NCBI GenBank assembly: GCA_027487575.1
Contig: JAIYDJ010000044.1
Coordinates: 1-64,000, forward strand
Direction of reading: 5' to 3'
Length of the DNA: 64,000 bases
Origin: Rhodobacter sp.
Lineage (GTDB): Bacteria; Pseudomonadota; Alphaproteobacteria; Rhodobacterales; Rhodobacteraceae
Shown here: positions 1-8,731 of the stretch, in pieces
How positions within the stretch are numbered: position 1 is the stretch's first letter
How the letters are laid out: each line of letters opens with the position of its first letter
Translations under genes and position numbers: made by a program
Notes under the pieces: generated by a model
The model's input: the letters and a program-made list of their open reading frames with translations, nothing else
The model's database searches: none
What the model was told of the DNA's origin: nothing

Positions 1-762
1 CGCGACTGGGTGCTGGACAAGCAGCGCGATGTCGAGCTGCAGTCCTTCCACACTGCCGAAGTGCTGAACGGAGACTGGACCCCGCTGGCCGACGAGGCCC
101 GGCGGCTGCTGGACGGCTATCAGGGGCGATTGGGGATTCACGGGCCGTTCTGGGGCTTTACGGTTCACAGCCTTGACCCGGACGTGCGCACGGTCGTGCA
201 AAAGCGGATGAATCAGGGGCTGGACGTCTGTGCCGCCGTGGGGGCCACGCAGATGGTCATCCATTCGCCGATCACCACATGGGATTACAACAATCTGGAC
301 ATGATGGAGGGGCAGCGCGACCGGCTGTTCACCAACACCCATCTGACACTGGACGCGATCGTGGCGCGGGCGGAGTCGCAGGGTGTTACCCTTGTGATGG
401 AGAATATCGAGGATATCGACCCGCTGGACCGCAAGCGTCTAGTCGAAAGCTTTGGATCGGCCGCGCTGAAGCTGTCGGTGGACACCGGTCATGCGCAGTA
501 CGCCCATGGCAGTACCGGAGCGCCGCCGGTGGATTACTTCGTGCGGCTGGCGGGGGAACTTCTGGACCACATCCACCTGCAGGATGCCGACGGTCATGCC
601 GACCGGCACTGGGGCCTGGGCGAGGGCAACATCCTGTGGACATCGGTGTTCGATGCCATCGGCGCGTTGCCGGTCAAGCCGCGACTGCTGCTGGAATTGC
701 GCGACAAGTCCCGTATCCCGTCGTCGATGGCCTACCTTGCGGCACAGGGGCTGGGACAGTGA
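1..762 (+). CDS. Sugar phosphate isomerase/epimerase-like TIM-barrel protein (5' partial)
   Basis: This is a xylose-isomerase/AP-endonuclease-2-like TIM barrel of the kind that isomerises sugar or polyol phosphates in the cytoplasm; the substrate cannot be read from sequence. Likely metal-ligand segments are MVIHSPIT, VMENIEDID, LSVDTGHAQ and HIHLQDADG, in the order expected for the barrel. A GTG at base 10 could start it, but the frame stays open to the left edge (Arg-Asp-Trp precede), so the gene probably begins outside the window. Its stop overlaps the GTG start of the next gene (759-762), so the two are co-translated. Family assignment is good; the specific reaction is unknown. Confidence 0.75.
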   Translation, partial: RDWVLDKQRDVELQSFHTAEVLNGDWTPLADEARRLLDGYQGRLGIHGPFWGFTVHSLDPDVRTVVQKRMNQGLDVCAAVGATQMVIHSPITTWDYNNLDMMEGQRDRLFTNTHLTLDAIVARAESQGVTLVMENIEDIDPLDRKRLVESFGSAALKLSVDTGHAQYAHGSTGAPPVDYFVRLAGELLDHIHLQDADGHADRHWGLGEGNILWTSVFDAIGALPVKPRLLLELRDKSRIPSSMAYLAAQGLGQ

Positions 763-1556
763 CGCTGAAGTTTCTGGTCATCAGCGACCTGCATCTGGTG
801 GCCGAGGGGCAGACGTCGATGACCCTCGACACCGCCGCCCGGTTGCAGGCTTGCGTCGCGCAGATCAACGCGCGCTACAGCGATGCGGATTTCGTGGTGG
901 TGGCGGGCGATCTGGCCGATCTGGGCGAGGAGGCCGCCTATCTGCGGTTGCAGGCGCTGCTGGCACCCCTCACCATCCCGGCTTATGTGACGCTGGGCAA
1001 CCACGATGACCGCCCGACATTTCTGCGCGTGTTCGGTGCGGACCGGGCGGATGAAACCGGTTGTGTCAACCATGTGATCGACGCCAAGGGCTACCGCGTG
1101 ATCGTGCTCGATTCCTCCGAACCGGGCCGGGTCGATGGTGTGCTGGAAGTCGGGCAGATCGACTGGCTGACGGCGCGTCTGGCCGAGGCGGCGGATCGCC
1201 CGGTGGTCGTGGTGCTGCACCACAACGCCAACGCGCTGCACATCGCCGCCGACAAGATCAAGCTGATCGAGGACGCGCCCTTCCTTGCCGCGCTGAAGAC
1301 GCACCCGGATGTCCGGCAGGTGATCGCCGGGCATGTGCATCTGACGTCGACCGCCGTTTATCATGGCATCCCGTTCACCACTTTGGCGGGCGGGCACTAT
1401 TCGGTGTCCTTCAACGTCGATGCGCCGGACCGGCCGTTCAAGGCGATCAGCGGTCCGGGACAGATGGCCGTCGTGGTCGGCCTGCCGCATGTGACGACGG
1501 TGCTGTTCGAGGATTTCATCGACGGCAACGCGGTGATCGAGGAAATGGCCGACTGA
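759..1556 (+). CDS. Metallophosphoesterase (class III phosphodiesterase-like)
   Basis: A 265-residue calcineurin-like phosphodiesterase of the CpdA/GpdQ type, which hydrolyses phosphodiesters with a dinuclear metal centre. The full motif set is present: SDLHLV near the N-terminus, AGDLAD, GNHDD, LHHNAN and GHVHLTST. The GTG start at 759 overlaps the stop of the upstream isomerase gene, and no better start is seen. It sits just before a glycerol-3-phosphate-type importer, so a glycerophosphodiester is a reasonable substrate, but this is inferred from the neighbourhood; cyclic nucleotides are the alternative. A strong terminator follows. Confidence 0.8.
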   Translation: MTLKFLVISDLHLVAEGQTSMTLDTAARLQACVAQINARYSDADFVVVAGDLADLGEEAAYLRLQALLAPLTIPAYVTLGNHDDRPTFLRVFGADRADETGCVNHVIDAKGYRVIVLDSSEPGRVDGVLEVGQIDWLTARLAEAADRPVVVVLHHNANALHIAADKIKLIEDAPFLAALKTHPDVRQVIAGHVHLTSTAVYHGIPFTTLAGGHYSVSFNVDAPDRPFKAISGPGQMAVVVGLPHVTTVLFEDFIDGNAVIEEMAD

Positions 1557-1582
1557 TCTGCGCGCGCGCCGTGCAACCCCGG

Positions 1583-1610
1583 CTGCGGTCCTTCGGGACC
1601 GCAGTATTTT
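1583..1610 (+). terminator. Rho-independent terminator after the phosphodiesterase gene
   Basis: A perfect 9-bp stem CTGCGGTCC / GGACCGCAG closes a TTCG tetraloop and is followed by TATTTT. It separates the isomerase/phosphodiesterase operon from the ugp operon, so ugpB needs its own promoter. Confidence 0.85.
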
Positions 1611-1637
1611 CACTTATTTTCAGATGCTTGCCAGGCA

Positions 1638-1666
1638 CCGTCACTGATCCTTCACCAAACCGAATC
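1638..1666 (+). promoter_or_regulatory. Candidate Pho box (distal) upstream of ugpB
   Basis: Two 7-mers, CCGTCAC and CCTTCAC, are separated by TGAT and followed at the same 11-bp period by CAAA and CCGAATC. This resembles the PhoB direct-repeat consensus CTGTCAT-N4-CTGTCAT. Periodicity and position support it, but the matches are imperfect. Confidence 0.45.
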
Positions 1667-1681
1667 CCAAACGTCGCGGGT

Positions 1682-1703
1682 TTGTCGGATGACTGTCAAC
1701 CAA
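1682..1703 (+). promoter_or_regulatory. Candidate Pho box (proximal) upstream of ugpB
   Basis: TTGTCGG-ATGA-CTGTCAA-CCAA shows the 7+4 periodicity of PhoB sites, and CTGTCAA is close to the consensus half-site. It ends about 60 bases before the ugpB start. Phosphate control of ugp genes is established in other bacteria; here it is inferred. Confidence 0.45.
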
Positions 1704-1762
1704 GCGCACTATCCGGACCAAGGCTCGCGGGAAATTGCGGGATCACCAAACGGGAGAGTGAC

Positions 1763-3091
1763 ATGAACCGGACAATGACAAGCGTCGCAGCCCTGGGCCT
1801 GGCCCTGATGGGCAGCGCGGCTGCCGCCGAAAAAGTGAAGTTCGAATACTGGTATGGCCTTACGGGCGATCTGGGTGCCGTGGTTCTGGAAACCTGCAAC
1901 CGCTTCAACGCGTCGCAGGCCGAATACGAGGCCGTCTGCGTCGGCCAGGACGGGTACGAGAAAGCCGTCCAGAACACCATCGCCGCGTTCCGGGCCGAAA
2001 AGCACCCGACGCTGCTGCAGTCGTTCGACGCAGGCACCGCCGACCTGATGCTGTCGGGCGAATTCTACCCGGTGACCCAGCTTATGGCCGACACCGGCGT
2101 GACCGTTGACTGGTCGGACTATTTCCCGGGCATCGCCAACTACTACTCGTCGTCGAAGGGCGAGTTCTTCTCGATGCCGTGGAACTCTTCGACCCCGGTC
2201 TACTATTTCAACAAGGACCACTTCGCCAAGGCGGGTCTGACCGAAGCCCCCCTGACCTGGGAAGGCATGGAAGCCGCCCTCGTCAAGCTGAAGGAATCGG
2301 GTCAGGCCTGCGGTCTGGCCTATGCGCCCTCGTCGTGGATCGACCTCGAGCAGTTCTCGATGGCGCACAACGTGCCGGTCGCCTCGAACAACAACGGCTA
2401 TGACGGTCTGAACACCGAGCTGCTGTACAACACCACGCTGCACGTCAAGCACATGGAAAACATCCAGCGCTGGATCACCGAGGGCGTCGCGTCGATCCGT
2501 ACCGCCGCCGCCGGCAAAAGCGCGCGTGACAGCTTCGTCGAAGGCGAATGCTCGGTTTTCTTCTCGTCGATCGCCGACCACAACACCGTGCACAAGCTGA
2601 AGCCGTCTTTCGCCTGGGACGTGCAGATCATCCCGACCTATGAAGGTGTGGAACGTCACAACACCGTCGTCGGCGGGGCCTCGCTGTGGGTTCTGTCGGG
2701 CAAGACCCCCGAGGAATACAAGGCCGCCGCGACCTATCTGGCCTTCCTTGCGACCAAGGAAGAACAGCAGTTCCTGCTGGAAAACTCGGGCTACATCCCG
2801 GTCACCAAATCGACCTACGAGGCGCTCAAGGCCGAGGGCTTCTACTCGGCAGAGCCCTACATCAACCGCGACATCGCGATGAAGTCGCTGACCTTCACGG
2901 AACCGGGCCCGCTGACCCGCGGCATCCGTCTGGGCGGCATGATCCAGATCCGTTCGGAATGGCAGTCTGAAGTCGAAGCCGCCCTGGCAGGACAGAAGAC
3001 GATGAAAGAGGCGCTGGATACCGCGACCTCGCGCGGCAACGACATCCTCGCCCGCTTTGCCAAGACCTACGAAGGCAAGTCCTTCCCGTAA
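1763..3091 (+). CDS. ugpB: sn-Glycerol-3-phosphate-type ABC transporter, periplasmic binding protein
   Basis: A 442-residue extracellular solute-binding protein, the usual UgpB length. A Sec signal peptide covers about residues 1-22, with cleavage likely after GSAAAA, and the mature chain starts EKVKFEYWYGLTGDLG, typical of UgpB. The ATG at 1763 follows the purine-rich site GGGAG. It would deliver glycerol-3-phosphate or glycerophosphodiesters to the permeases encoded next. The gene order binding protein, two permeases, ATPase is that of ugpBAEC. Candidate Pho boxes lie upstream, and a strong hairpin follows, which should make the binding protein more abundant than the membrane components. 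Confidence 0.88.
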   Translation: MNRTMTSVAALGLALMGSAAAAEKVKFEYWYGLTGDLGAVVLETCNRFNASQAEYEAVCVGQDGYEKAVQNTIAAFRAEKHPTLLQSFDAGTADLMLSGEFYPVTQLMADTGVTVDWSDYFPGIANYYSSSKGEFFSMPWNSSTPVYYFNKDHFAKAGLTEAPLTWEGMEAALVKLKESGQACGLAYAPSSWIDLEQFSMAHNVPVASNNNGYDGLNTELLYNTTLHVKHMENIQRWITEGVASIRTAAAGKSARDSFVEGECSVFFSSIADHNTVHKLKPSFAWDVQIIPTYEGVERHNTVVGGASLWVLSGKTPEEYKAAATYLAFLATKEEQQFLLENSGYIPVTKSTYEALKAEGFYSAEPYINRDIAMKSLTFTEPGPLTRGIRLGGMIQIRSEWQSEVEAALAGQKTMKEALDTATSRGNDILARFAKTYEGKSFP

Positions 3092-3111
3092 GCCAGTCTT
3101 GATTTGACAAA

Positions 3112-3143
3112 GGGCGCGGCAACGGTTGCCGCGCCCCTCTTCT
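3112..3143 (+). terminator. Intercistronic hairpin between ugpB and ugpA
   Basis: The inverted repeat GGGCGCGGCAAC / GTTGCCGCGCCC (3112-3136) is followed by CTCTTCTT. It probably acts as a partial terminator or a 3' stabiliser of the ugpB message, lowering expression of the permease genes. Confidence 0.6.
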
Positions 3144-3158
3144 TGCCGGGATTGAACG

Positions 3159-4040
3159 ATGCGCCGCGCCTATTTCAAGTTTAGCTGGATCGCGGCGGTG
3201 CTGCTTGCCCCGCAACTGATGATCATCTTCGTATTCTTCTACTGGCCGTCGGCGCAGGCGCTGTACTGGGCCTTCACGCTGGAACAGCCCTGGGGCGGCG
3301 GCAACACCTGGGTCGGGTTCGAGAATTTTGCCAACGTGCTGTCGGACCCGTATTACTGGGGATCGGTGCGGGTGTCGGTGATCTATGCCGTGGCGACGAC
3401 CATCCTTGCGATGGGCATGGCGCTGATCCTTGCGCTGTTCGCCGACCGGCAACTGGCCGGATACCGGGCCTATCGGATCGGGTTGATCTGGCCTTACGCG
3501 GTGGCGGCACCCGCAGTGGGCCTGTCGTTCCAGTTCGTGTTCAACCCGGGCGCGGGCATCTTTTCCTACCTCAACACCTTGTCGCCCGGCGTCTGGGACC
3601 CGTCGGTCTACCCCTGGCAGGCCATCGCGTCCATCGTGATCGCCGGGGCGTGGAAACAGGTCGCCTACAGTTTCATCTTCTTTCTGGCCGCCTTGCAGGC
3701 CATTCCGCGCAGCCTGTCCGAGGCGGCCGTCATGGACGGTGCCCGCCCGCTGCGCCGCATGATCGACCTGCAACTTCCGCTGCTGACGCCCACGTTCTTT
3801 TTCCTGCTGGTGATCAACATCACCGACAGCTTCACCGACAGCTTCGGCATCGTTGACACGCTGACCGGGGGCGGTCCGTTCCGGTCGACCGATCTGATGG
3901 TCTACAAGATTTACACCGACGGCTTTCAAAGCCTCGATTACTCGGGCGCCGCGGCGCAATCCATCATCCTGATGCTTCTCGTCATGGCGCTGACCTTCGT
4001 GCAGTTCCGTTACATCGAGCGTCGCGTGCATTACACCTGA
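3159..4040 (+). CDS. ugpA: sn-Glycerol-3-phosphate-type ABC transporter permease
   Basis: A 293-residue MalF-type inner-membrane permease with six predicted helices. The cytoplasmic EAA loop that docks on the ATPase is clear: LSEAAVMDGARPLRRM near residues 185-200, followed by the conserved QLPLLTP. It forms the channel with UgpE. The ATG at 3159 is the only good start after the intercistronic hairpin. It ends 10 bases before ugpE. Confidence 0.88.
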   Translation: MRRAYFKFSWIAAVLLAPQLMIIFVFFYWPSAQALYWAFTLEQPWGGGNTWVGFENFANVLSDPYYWGSVRVSVIYAVATTILAMGMALILALFADRQLAGYRAYRIGLIWPYAVAAPAVGLSFQFVFNPGAGIFSYLNTLSPGVWDPSVYPWQAIASIVIAGAWKQVAYSFIFFLAALQAIPRSLSEAAVMDGARPLRRMIDLQLPLLTPTFFFLLVINITDSFTDSFGIVDTLTGGGPFRSTDLMVYKIYTDGFQSLDYSGAAAQSIILMLLVMALTFVQFRYIERRVHYT

Positions 4041-4050
4041 CGGGGACCCC

Positions 4051-4980
4051 ATGATCGAACGCACGCCGTTTCTGAACATCGCCACACATGTGATCCTGCT
4101 GTCGGGTCTGGTCATCATCATCATCCCGATCTGGCTTGCCTTCGTTGCGGCAACCCTGACGCTGCAAGAGGTCAACAGCGCCCCGATCGAATTGTGGCCC
4201 GGCAACCAGTTGTGGGCAAACCTGGTCGAGGCCTGGACGATCTCGGATTTCGGGACCAAGTTCCTGAACACGCTGATCGTGGCGACCAGCGTGGTGGTCG
4301 GAAAGATCACGCTGGCCTGCATCACCGCCTTCGCGCTGGTCTTCTTCAACTTTCGCGGGCGGATGCTGATCTTCTGGATGATCTTCATCACGCTCATGCT
4401 GCCGCTGGAAGTGCGCATCGTGCCGACCTATGCGGTCGCGGCCAACGCGCTGTCGCCGTTCCAGACCATACTGGAGGTGACCGGCATCAACTGGCTGATC
4501 AACGCCGTGTCGGGCATCGAAGTCGCGCTGGAATGGAACCTTCTGAATTCCTACACCGGGCTGATCCTGCCCTTGGTCGCCACGGCCACGGGCACGTTCC
4601 TGTATCGCCAGTTTTTTCTGACCATCCCGGACGAACTGGTGGAGGCCGCGCGGATGGACGGCGCGGGACCGCTGCGGTTTTTGTGGGACGTCCTGATCCC
4701 GCTGTCAAAGACCAACATCGCGGCGCTGGCCACCATCATGTTCGTCTATGCCTGGAACCAGTATCTCTGGCCGCTGCTGGTGATCACCGACCGGGCGAAC
4801 TACGGCATGGTCGTGGTGCAGTTGTCAGACCTCGTGCCCGACCAGCTGACCACCGGCGGCGGCACGCCCACCTGGCATCTGGCGATGGCTGCGACGCTGG
4901 TCGTCATGCTGCCGCCGATCGCCGTCGTCATCTTCATGCAGCGCTGGTTCGTGCGCGGCCTTATCAACACCGACAAATAG
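4051..4980 (+). CDS. ugpE: sn-Glycerol-3-phosphate-type ABC transporter permease
   Basis: A 309-residue MalG-type permease, the second half of the translocation pore. The EAA motif is present as LVEAARMDGAGPLRFLWD. The family often has about 280 residues; the extra length lies in an internal stretch around residues 137-165. It is followed by AGGAG, which serves as the ribosome-binding site for ugpC nine bases on. Confidence 0.87.
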   Translation: MIERTPFLNIATHVILLSGLVIIIIPIWLAFVAATLTLQEVNSAPIELWPGNQLWANLVEAWTISDFGTKFLNTLIVATSVVVGKITLACITAFALVFFNFRGRMLIFWMIFITLMLPLEVRIVPTYAVAANALSPFQTILEVTGINWLINAVSGIEVALEWNLLNSYTGLILPLVATATGTFLYRQFFLTIPDELVEAARMDGAGPLRFLWDVLIPLSKTNIAALATIMFVYAWNQYLWPLLVITDRANYGMVVVQLSDLVPDQLTTGGGTPTWHLAMAATLVVMLPPIAVVIFMQRWFVRGLINTDK

Positions 4981-4989
4981 GAGCCTGCG

Positions 4990-6099
4990 ATGGCCAAGAT
5001 CTCGATGCGCGACGTGCGCAAATCCTATGGCAAGGATCAGGTGGTGCACGGGGTCAACCTTGAAATCGCCAACGGCGAATTCATCGTGGTCCTCGGGCCG
5101 TCGGGGTGCGGCAAGTCCACGCTGTTGCGGATGATCGCAGGTCTGGAAACCATCACCGCAGGCCAGATCGCGATTGGCGACACCGTGGTGAACGATCTGG
5201 AACCGCGCGAGCGGGGCTGTGCGATGGTGTTTCAGAACTACGCGCTTTACCCCCACATGACCGTGGCCGAAAACATCGGCTATGCGCTGAAGGTGGCGGG
5301 CACGCCCAAGGCCGAACGGATGGCGCGCATCGCGGCGGTGGCGGCCTCGGTCGGTTTGGGCGATTTTCTGGACCGGCGCCCCGGCCAATTGTCGGGCGGC
5401 CAGCGACAGCGCGTCGCCATGGCCCGCGCCATCATCCGCGAACCCCGCGTGTTCCTGTTCGACGAACCGCTGTCGAACCTCGACGCCAAACTGCGGGTGC
5501 AGATGCGCCACGAAATCCGCCGCATTCACAACCGGATCGCAGCCACCTCGGTGTTCGTGACGCATGACCAGCAAGAAGGCATGACACTGGCCGACCGGCT
5601 GGTGGTGATGAACAAGGGCGTGATCGAGCAGGTCGGCACCCCGTCGGAAATCTATGATCAACCGGCATCGACCTATGTCGGCGGGTTCATCGGGTCGCCC
5701 GCCATGAACTTCCTGTCGGGTCAGGTTGATCGCGCCACCCATTCGGTCCGGCTGGCCAGCGGCGACCGGATCGACGTCTCACCGGCCATCGCCGCCCGCA
5801 ACCATGGCAAACTGGTGCAGATCGGCGTACGGCCCGAGGCGATGACGATGGTGCCTGCCGGTCAGGGAACCCTGAACGCCACCTTCGAGTTTGTCGAGGA
5901 ACTGGGCGCGGGGCGGCTTTACCACATGATGTTCGAAGACCTGACCCTGACGGTGCTTGCGGGGGACCGCCAGACGCTGGCCGCCGGTGCGCCGGTGGGC
6001 TTGCATATTCCCGCCTCGGCTGTTCACCTGTTCGACGCCGATACCGGCAAACGAGTCGAGGCGGCCCCCTTGGCGGTGGTTGAACAGGTGCCCGCATAA
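4990..6099 (+). CDS. ugpC: sn-Glycerol-3-phosphate-type ABC transporter ATP-binding protein
   Basis: A 369-residue MalK/UgpC-type ATPase. Walker [10 protein letters not shown] is at residues 36-44, followed by the Q-loop QNYALYPHM, signature LSGGQRQRV, Walker [14 protein letters not shown] and switch histidine VTHDQQE. The C-terminal 120 residues form the TOBE domain of this subfamily. It energises UgpAE. Start ATG 4990 has AGGAG just upstream. It is the last ugp gene, separated by only two bases from the EamA gene. Confidence 0.9.
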   Translation: MAKISMRDVRKSYGKDQVVHGVNLEIANGEFIVVLGPSGCGKSTLLRMIAGLETITAGQIAIGDTVVNDLEPRERGCAMVFQNYALYPHMTVAENIGYALKVAGTPKAERMARIAAVAASVGLGDFLDRRPGQLSGGQRQRVAMARAIIREPRVFLFDEPLSNLDAKLRVQMRHEIRRIHNRIAATSVFVTHDQQEGMTLADRLVVMNKGVIEQVGTPSEIYDQPASTYVGGFIGSPAMNFLSGQVDRATHSVRLASGDRIDVSPAIAARNHGKLVQIGVRPEAMTMVPAGQGTLNATFEFVEELGAGRLYHMMFEDLTLTVLAGDRQTLAAGAPVGLHIPASAVHLFDADTGKRVEAAPLAVVEQVPA

Positions 6100-6101
6100 C
6101 C

Positions 6102-6992
6102 TTGCCCGTTCTGACGCCCAATCTGAAGGCCTCCGGTCTGATGATCGCGGCCTTCGTGATCTTCTCGGCGATGGCGATCCTCGCCCGCGAGATCAGCGAC
6201 GACATCCCGGTGATCCAGATGGTGCTGGTGCGTCAGGCGCTGTCGATGGTGTTTCTGGCACCGCTGTTTTGGCGGCAGCGGCAGGCCATCGCGCGCCCGC
6301 GTCGGCTGGGGCTGCATGCCTTGCGCGGGATCACCATGGTCGGCGGCATGGTCTGCGGCCTGTCGTCGGTGATCCTGATCCCGCTGGCCGATGCAACCGC
6401 GATCCAGATGGCGGAGGTGATCCTGGCCACCGCGCTGGCCGCCCTGATCCTGCGCGAACCCGTGGGCTGGCGGCGGTGGACGGCGACGGCAGTGGGATTC
6501 GTGGGGGTGGCGATCATGGTGCGGCCGTTCGGGGCGGGGGTGGACCCTTACGCCTGGGTGGCGTTGCTGGGGGCGGCCTTCGGCGCGGTCAACATGGTGA
6601 TCCTTCGGGTGGGCGCGGACACCGACCGGATCGAGACGGTGCTGTTCTGGCAGAACATGGTGGTTCTGGTCATCGTGACGCCCGTCGCCCTGTGGGTATG
6701 GGAAACCCCGACGCTGGTTCAGGCGGCCATCCTCTTGGTGATGGCAATGATCTTTACCGCCGGGATGTGGCTGATGACCGTGGCACTGCGGCTGGGCGAG
6801 ACGTCGGCGCTGGCCCCGCTGCACTATCTGCGGTTGCTGATGATGGCAATGGCGGGGTGGTTCATCTATGCCGAAGTGCCCAGCCTGTCGACGGTCATTG
6901 GCGCGGTTCTGGTGCTTGGGGCCGCCACCTATACCATCAGCCGAAACGCCCGCAAACAGGTGCCGCAACCCCCGGCACCGACGGTTGCATGA
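6102..6992 (+). CDS. EamA/DMT-superfamily permease
   Basis: A 296-residue integral membrane protein with about ten predicted helices in two EamA repeats (roughly residues 8-140 and 150-285). The second repeat carries the usual conserved LAPLHYLRLL segment. The superfamily exports or imports small metabolites; the substrate is unknown. The start is a TTG two bases after the ugpC stop, so translation is probably coupled to it. A role linked to the ugp operon is possible but unsupported beyond position. Confidence 0.8.
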   Translation: MPVLTPNLKASGLMIAAFVIFSAMAILAREISDDIPVIQMVLVRQALSMVFLAPLFWRQRQAIARPRRLGLHALRGITMVGGMVCGLSSVILIPLADATAIQMAEVILATALAALILREPVGWRRWTATAVGFVGVAIMVRPFGAGVDPYAWVALLGAAFGAVNMVILRVGADTDRIETVLFWQNMVVLVIVTPVALWVWETPTLVQAAILLVMAMIFTAGMWLMTVALRLGETSALAPLHYLRLLMMAMAGWFIYAEVPSLSTVIGAVLVLGAATYTISRNARKQVPQPPAPTVA

Positions 6993-7005
6993 GCGTAGCG
7001 CCCCC

Positions 7006-7034
7006 CGCTCCCCCTCGTGGAGAAGGGGGCGGCC
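7006..7034. terminator. Hairpin between convergent genes
   Basis: CCCCCT and AGGGGG arms face each other in the 53-base gap between the EamA gene and the convergent BKACE gene, and a wider GTAGCGC / GCGCTAC pair encloses them. It may end both transcripts. There is no clear T-run, so confidence is moderate. Confidence 0.45.
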
Positions 7035-7045
7035 GCAAGGCAGCG

Positions 7046-7876
7046 CTACCCCGCCCGCAGCCCCAGGATGTCCCGCGCCTGCGCAGGCGTCGCCACGCGC
7101 CGCCCATACCGCGCGCAGACCTGAACCGTCCGGGCGACCAGCGCCGCGTTTGACGGGGCCAGCGTGTCACGGTCCAGCCGCACGTTGTCTTCCAGCCCGG
7201 TGCGCGCATGGCCGCCGGAACTGATCGCCCAATCGTTCAGAACTGCCTGCTGCGGCCCGATTCCCGCTGCACACCACGGCGCACCGGGAAACAGCCGGTT
7301 GACCGTCCGGATGTAGAAGTCGAACACCTCGCGGTCCGCAGGCATCGCGTTCTTGACGCCCATCACGAACTGCACATAGGGCGTGTCCCTGATCTGGCCC
7401 GCCTTGTGCATCGCCGCCGCCTTGAAGATGTGCGACAGATCAAAGGCCTCGACCTCGGGCTTCACGTCATGCGCCAGCATTTCCGAGGCCAGCCAATCCA
7501 CAAGGTCCGGCGGGTTTTCATAGACCCGCGTGGGAAAGTTGTTCGACCCCACCGAAAGGCTCGCCATGTCGGGCCGCAGCGGCAGCATGCCTCCGCGCGC
7601 CTGCCCGGCCCCAGACCGGCCGCCGGTCGAGAACTGGATGATCATGCCGGGGCAATGCTTCAGGACGCCCTCTTGCAGCCGTGCGAACTTTTCAGGGTCC
7701 GAGGACGGCGTCTGATCAGCGTTTCGGACATGGGCGTGCACGATCGAAGCGCCCGCTTCAAAGGCGGCATGGGTGCTTTCCACCTGTTCCTCGACCGAAA
7801 TCGGCACGGCGGGATTGATCTCTTTGGTCGGCAGCGATCCGGTGATGGCGACGCAGATGATGCAGGGCTGGGTCAT
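7046..7876 (-). CDS. Beta-keto acid cleavage enzyme (BKACE, DUF849 family)
   Basis: A 276-residue Zn-dependent enzyme of the Kce/BKACE family, which combines a beta-keto acid with acetyl-CoA to give acetoacetate and a CoA ester. The zinc-binding HxH is at residues 47-49 (VHAHVRN), and the C-terminal GGHARTGLEDN carries the metal-ligand glutamate. Its start overlaps the stop of the hydroxyquinol dioxygenase gene (ATGA), so it belongs to the aromatic operon. In that setting 3-oxoadipate is the obvious candidate substrate, giving succinyl-CoA. Family is clear; substrate is inferred from context. Confidence 0.85.
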   Translation of the reverse strand: MTQPCIICVAITGSLPTKEINPAVPISVEEQVESTHAAFEAGASIVHAHVRNADQTPSSDPEKFARLQEGVLKHCPGMIIQFSTGGRSGAGQARGGMLPLRPDMASLSVGSNNFPTRVYENPPDLVDWLASEMLAHDVKPEVEAFDLSHIFKAAAMHKAGQIRDTPYVQFVMGVKNAMPADREVFDFYIRTVNRLFPGAPWCAAGIGPQQAVLNDWAISSGGHARTGLEDNVRLDRDTLAPSNAALVARTVQVCARYGRRVATPAQARDILGLRAG

Positions 7877-8724
7877 TTTGCGGGTGCCAGCACGAAATCA
7901 TGCTCCACCGCATAGGTGGTGCCAGCCTCTGTCACGGTCGGCTGGAACTTGGCCATCAGGCTGGCCTTCACCCCGAACACCGCATCCGAGTTGATGTAGG
8001 GATCATCCGGATCGAAGATATGCGTCACCAGCGGCTCATAACCCGGGGCCGAGATGATGTAATGCAGATGCGCCGGACGGTAGGGGTGGCGGCCCAGTGC
8101 GTTCAGCAACCGCCCCACCGGCCCGTCATCCGGGATCGGATAGAACTTCGGCTTGACGCCCCTGAACCAGTATTCGCCCGCCGCGTTGGTCCGGAACACG
8201 CCGCGCAGGTTGAAATCGGGCTGGATGCCCTTTTGCTGCACATCGTAGAACCCTTCGTCATTGGCCTGCCACACGTCGACCTTGGCTCCGGCAATCGGCG
8301 CGCCGCCGGTGCCAAGGATGCGCCCGCGCACCGTCATCGGATCACCCTTCTGGTCCAGACAGATGTCCGATCCCAGCGGCAGTTCCGGCGCGTCGGCCAC
8401 ATGGAACGGGCCAAGGACCGTGCTTTCCGACGCGCCCGACGGTTTGCGGTTGTTGATGGCATCGACCAGCATCGACACGCCCAGCACATCCGACAGCAGG
8501 ATGAACTCCTGCCGCCAGTCGGTGCAGGTGTGCCCCGTGGCCGTCAGGAACCGGATCGCCGCCAACCACTCCTCGGTCGAAGGCTCGATCTCCTTGACCG
8601 CCGCGTGCAGGTGGCGGGTGATCACCTCCATCACCTGCGCCAGACGGGCGTCCTTGGCGGCGGCGTTGCGGCTGACGACGACATCGGCAGAAGAGCTTTC
8701 CGTGAAATAGCCTTGTTCGGTCAT
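7873..8724 (-). CDS. Hydroxyquinol 1,2-dioxygenase (intradiol, Fe3+)
   Basis: A 283-residue intradiol ring-cleavage dioxygenase that would convert hydroxyquinol (benzene-1,2,4-triol) to maleylacetate. The four iron ligands appear at the expected spacing: Tyr160 (EGFYDVQ), Tyr195 (PKFYPIPDDGPVG), His219 and His221 (RPAHLHY). An N-terminal helical dimerisation domain (about 1-100) precedes the catalytic beta-sandwich. The ATG at 8724 was chosen because homology to the family begins there; longer in-frame starts add Arg/Pro-rich sequence without family character. The neighbouring maleylacetate reductase supports hydroxyquinol over catechol as substrate. Confidence 0.87.
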   Translation of the reverse strand: MTEQGYFTESSSADVVVSRNAAAKDARLAQVMEVITRHLHAAVKEIEPSTEEWLAAIRFLTATGHTCTDWRQEFILLSDVLGVSMLVDAINNRKPSGASESTVLGPFHVADAPELPLGSDICLDQKGDPMTVRGRILGTGGAPIAGAKVDVWQANDEGFYDVQQKGIQPDFNLRGVFRTNAAGEYWFRGVKPKFYPIPDDGPVGRLLNALGRHPYRPAHLHYIISAPGYEPLVTHIFDPDDPYINSDAVFGVKASLMAKFQPTVTEAGTTYAVEHDFVLAPAK

Positions 8725-8731
8725 GGTATCC

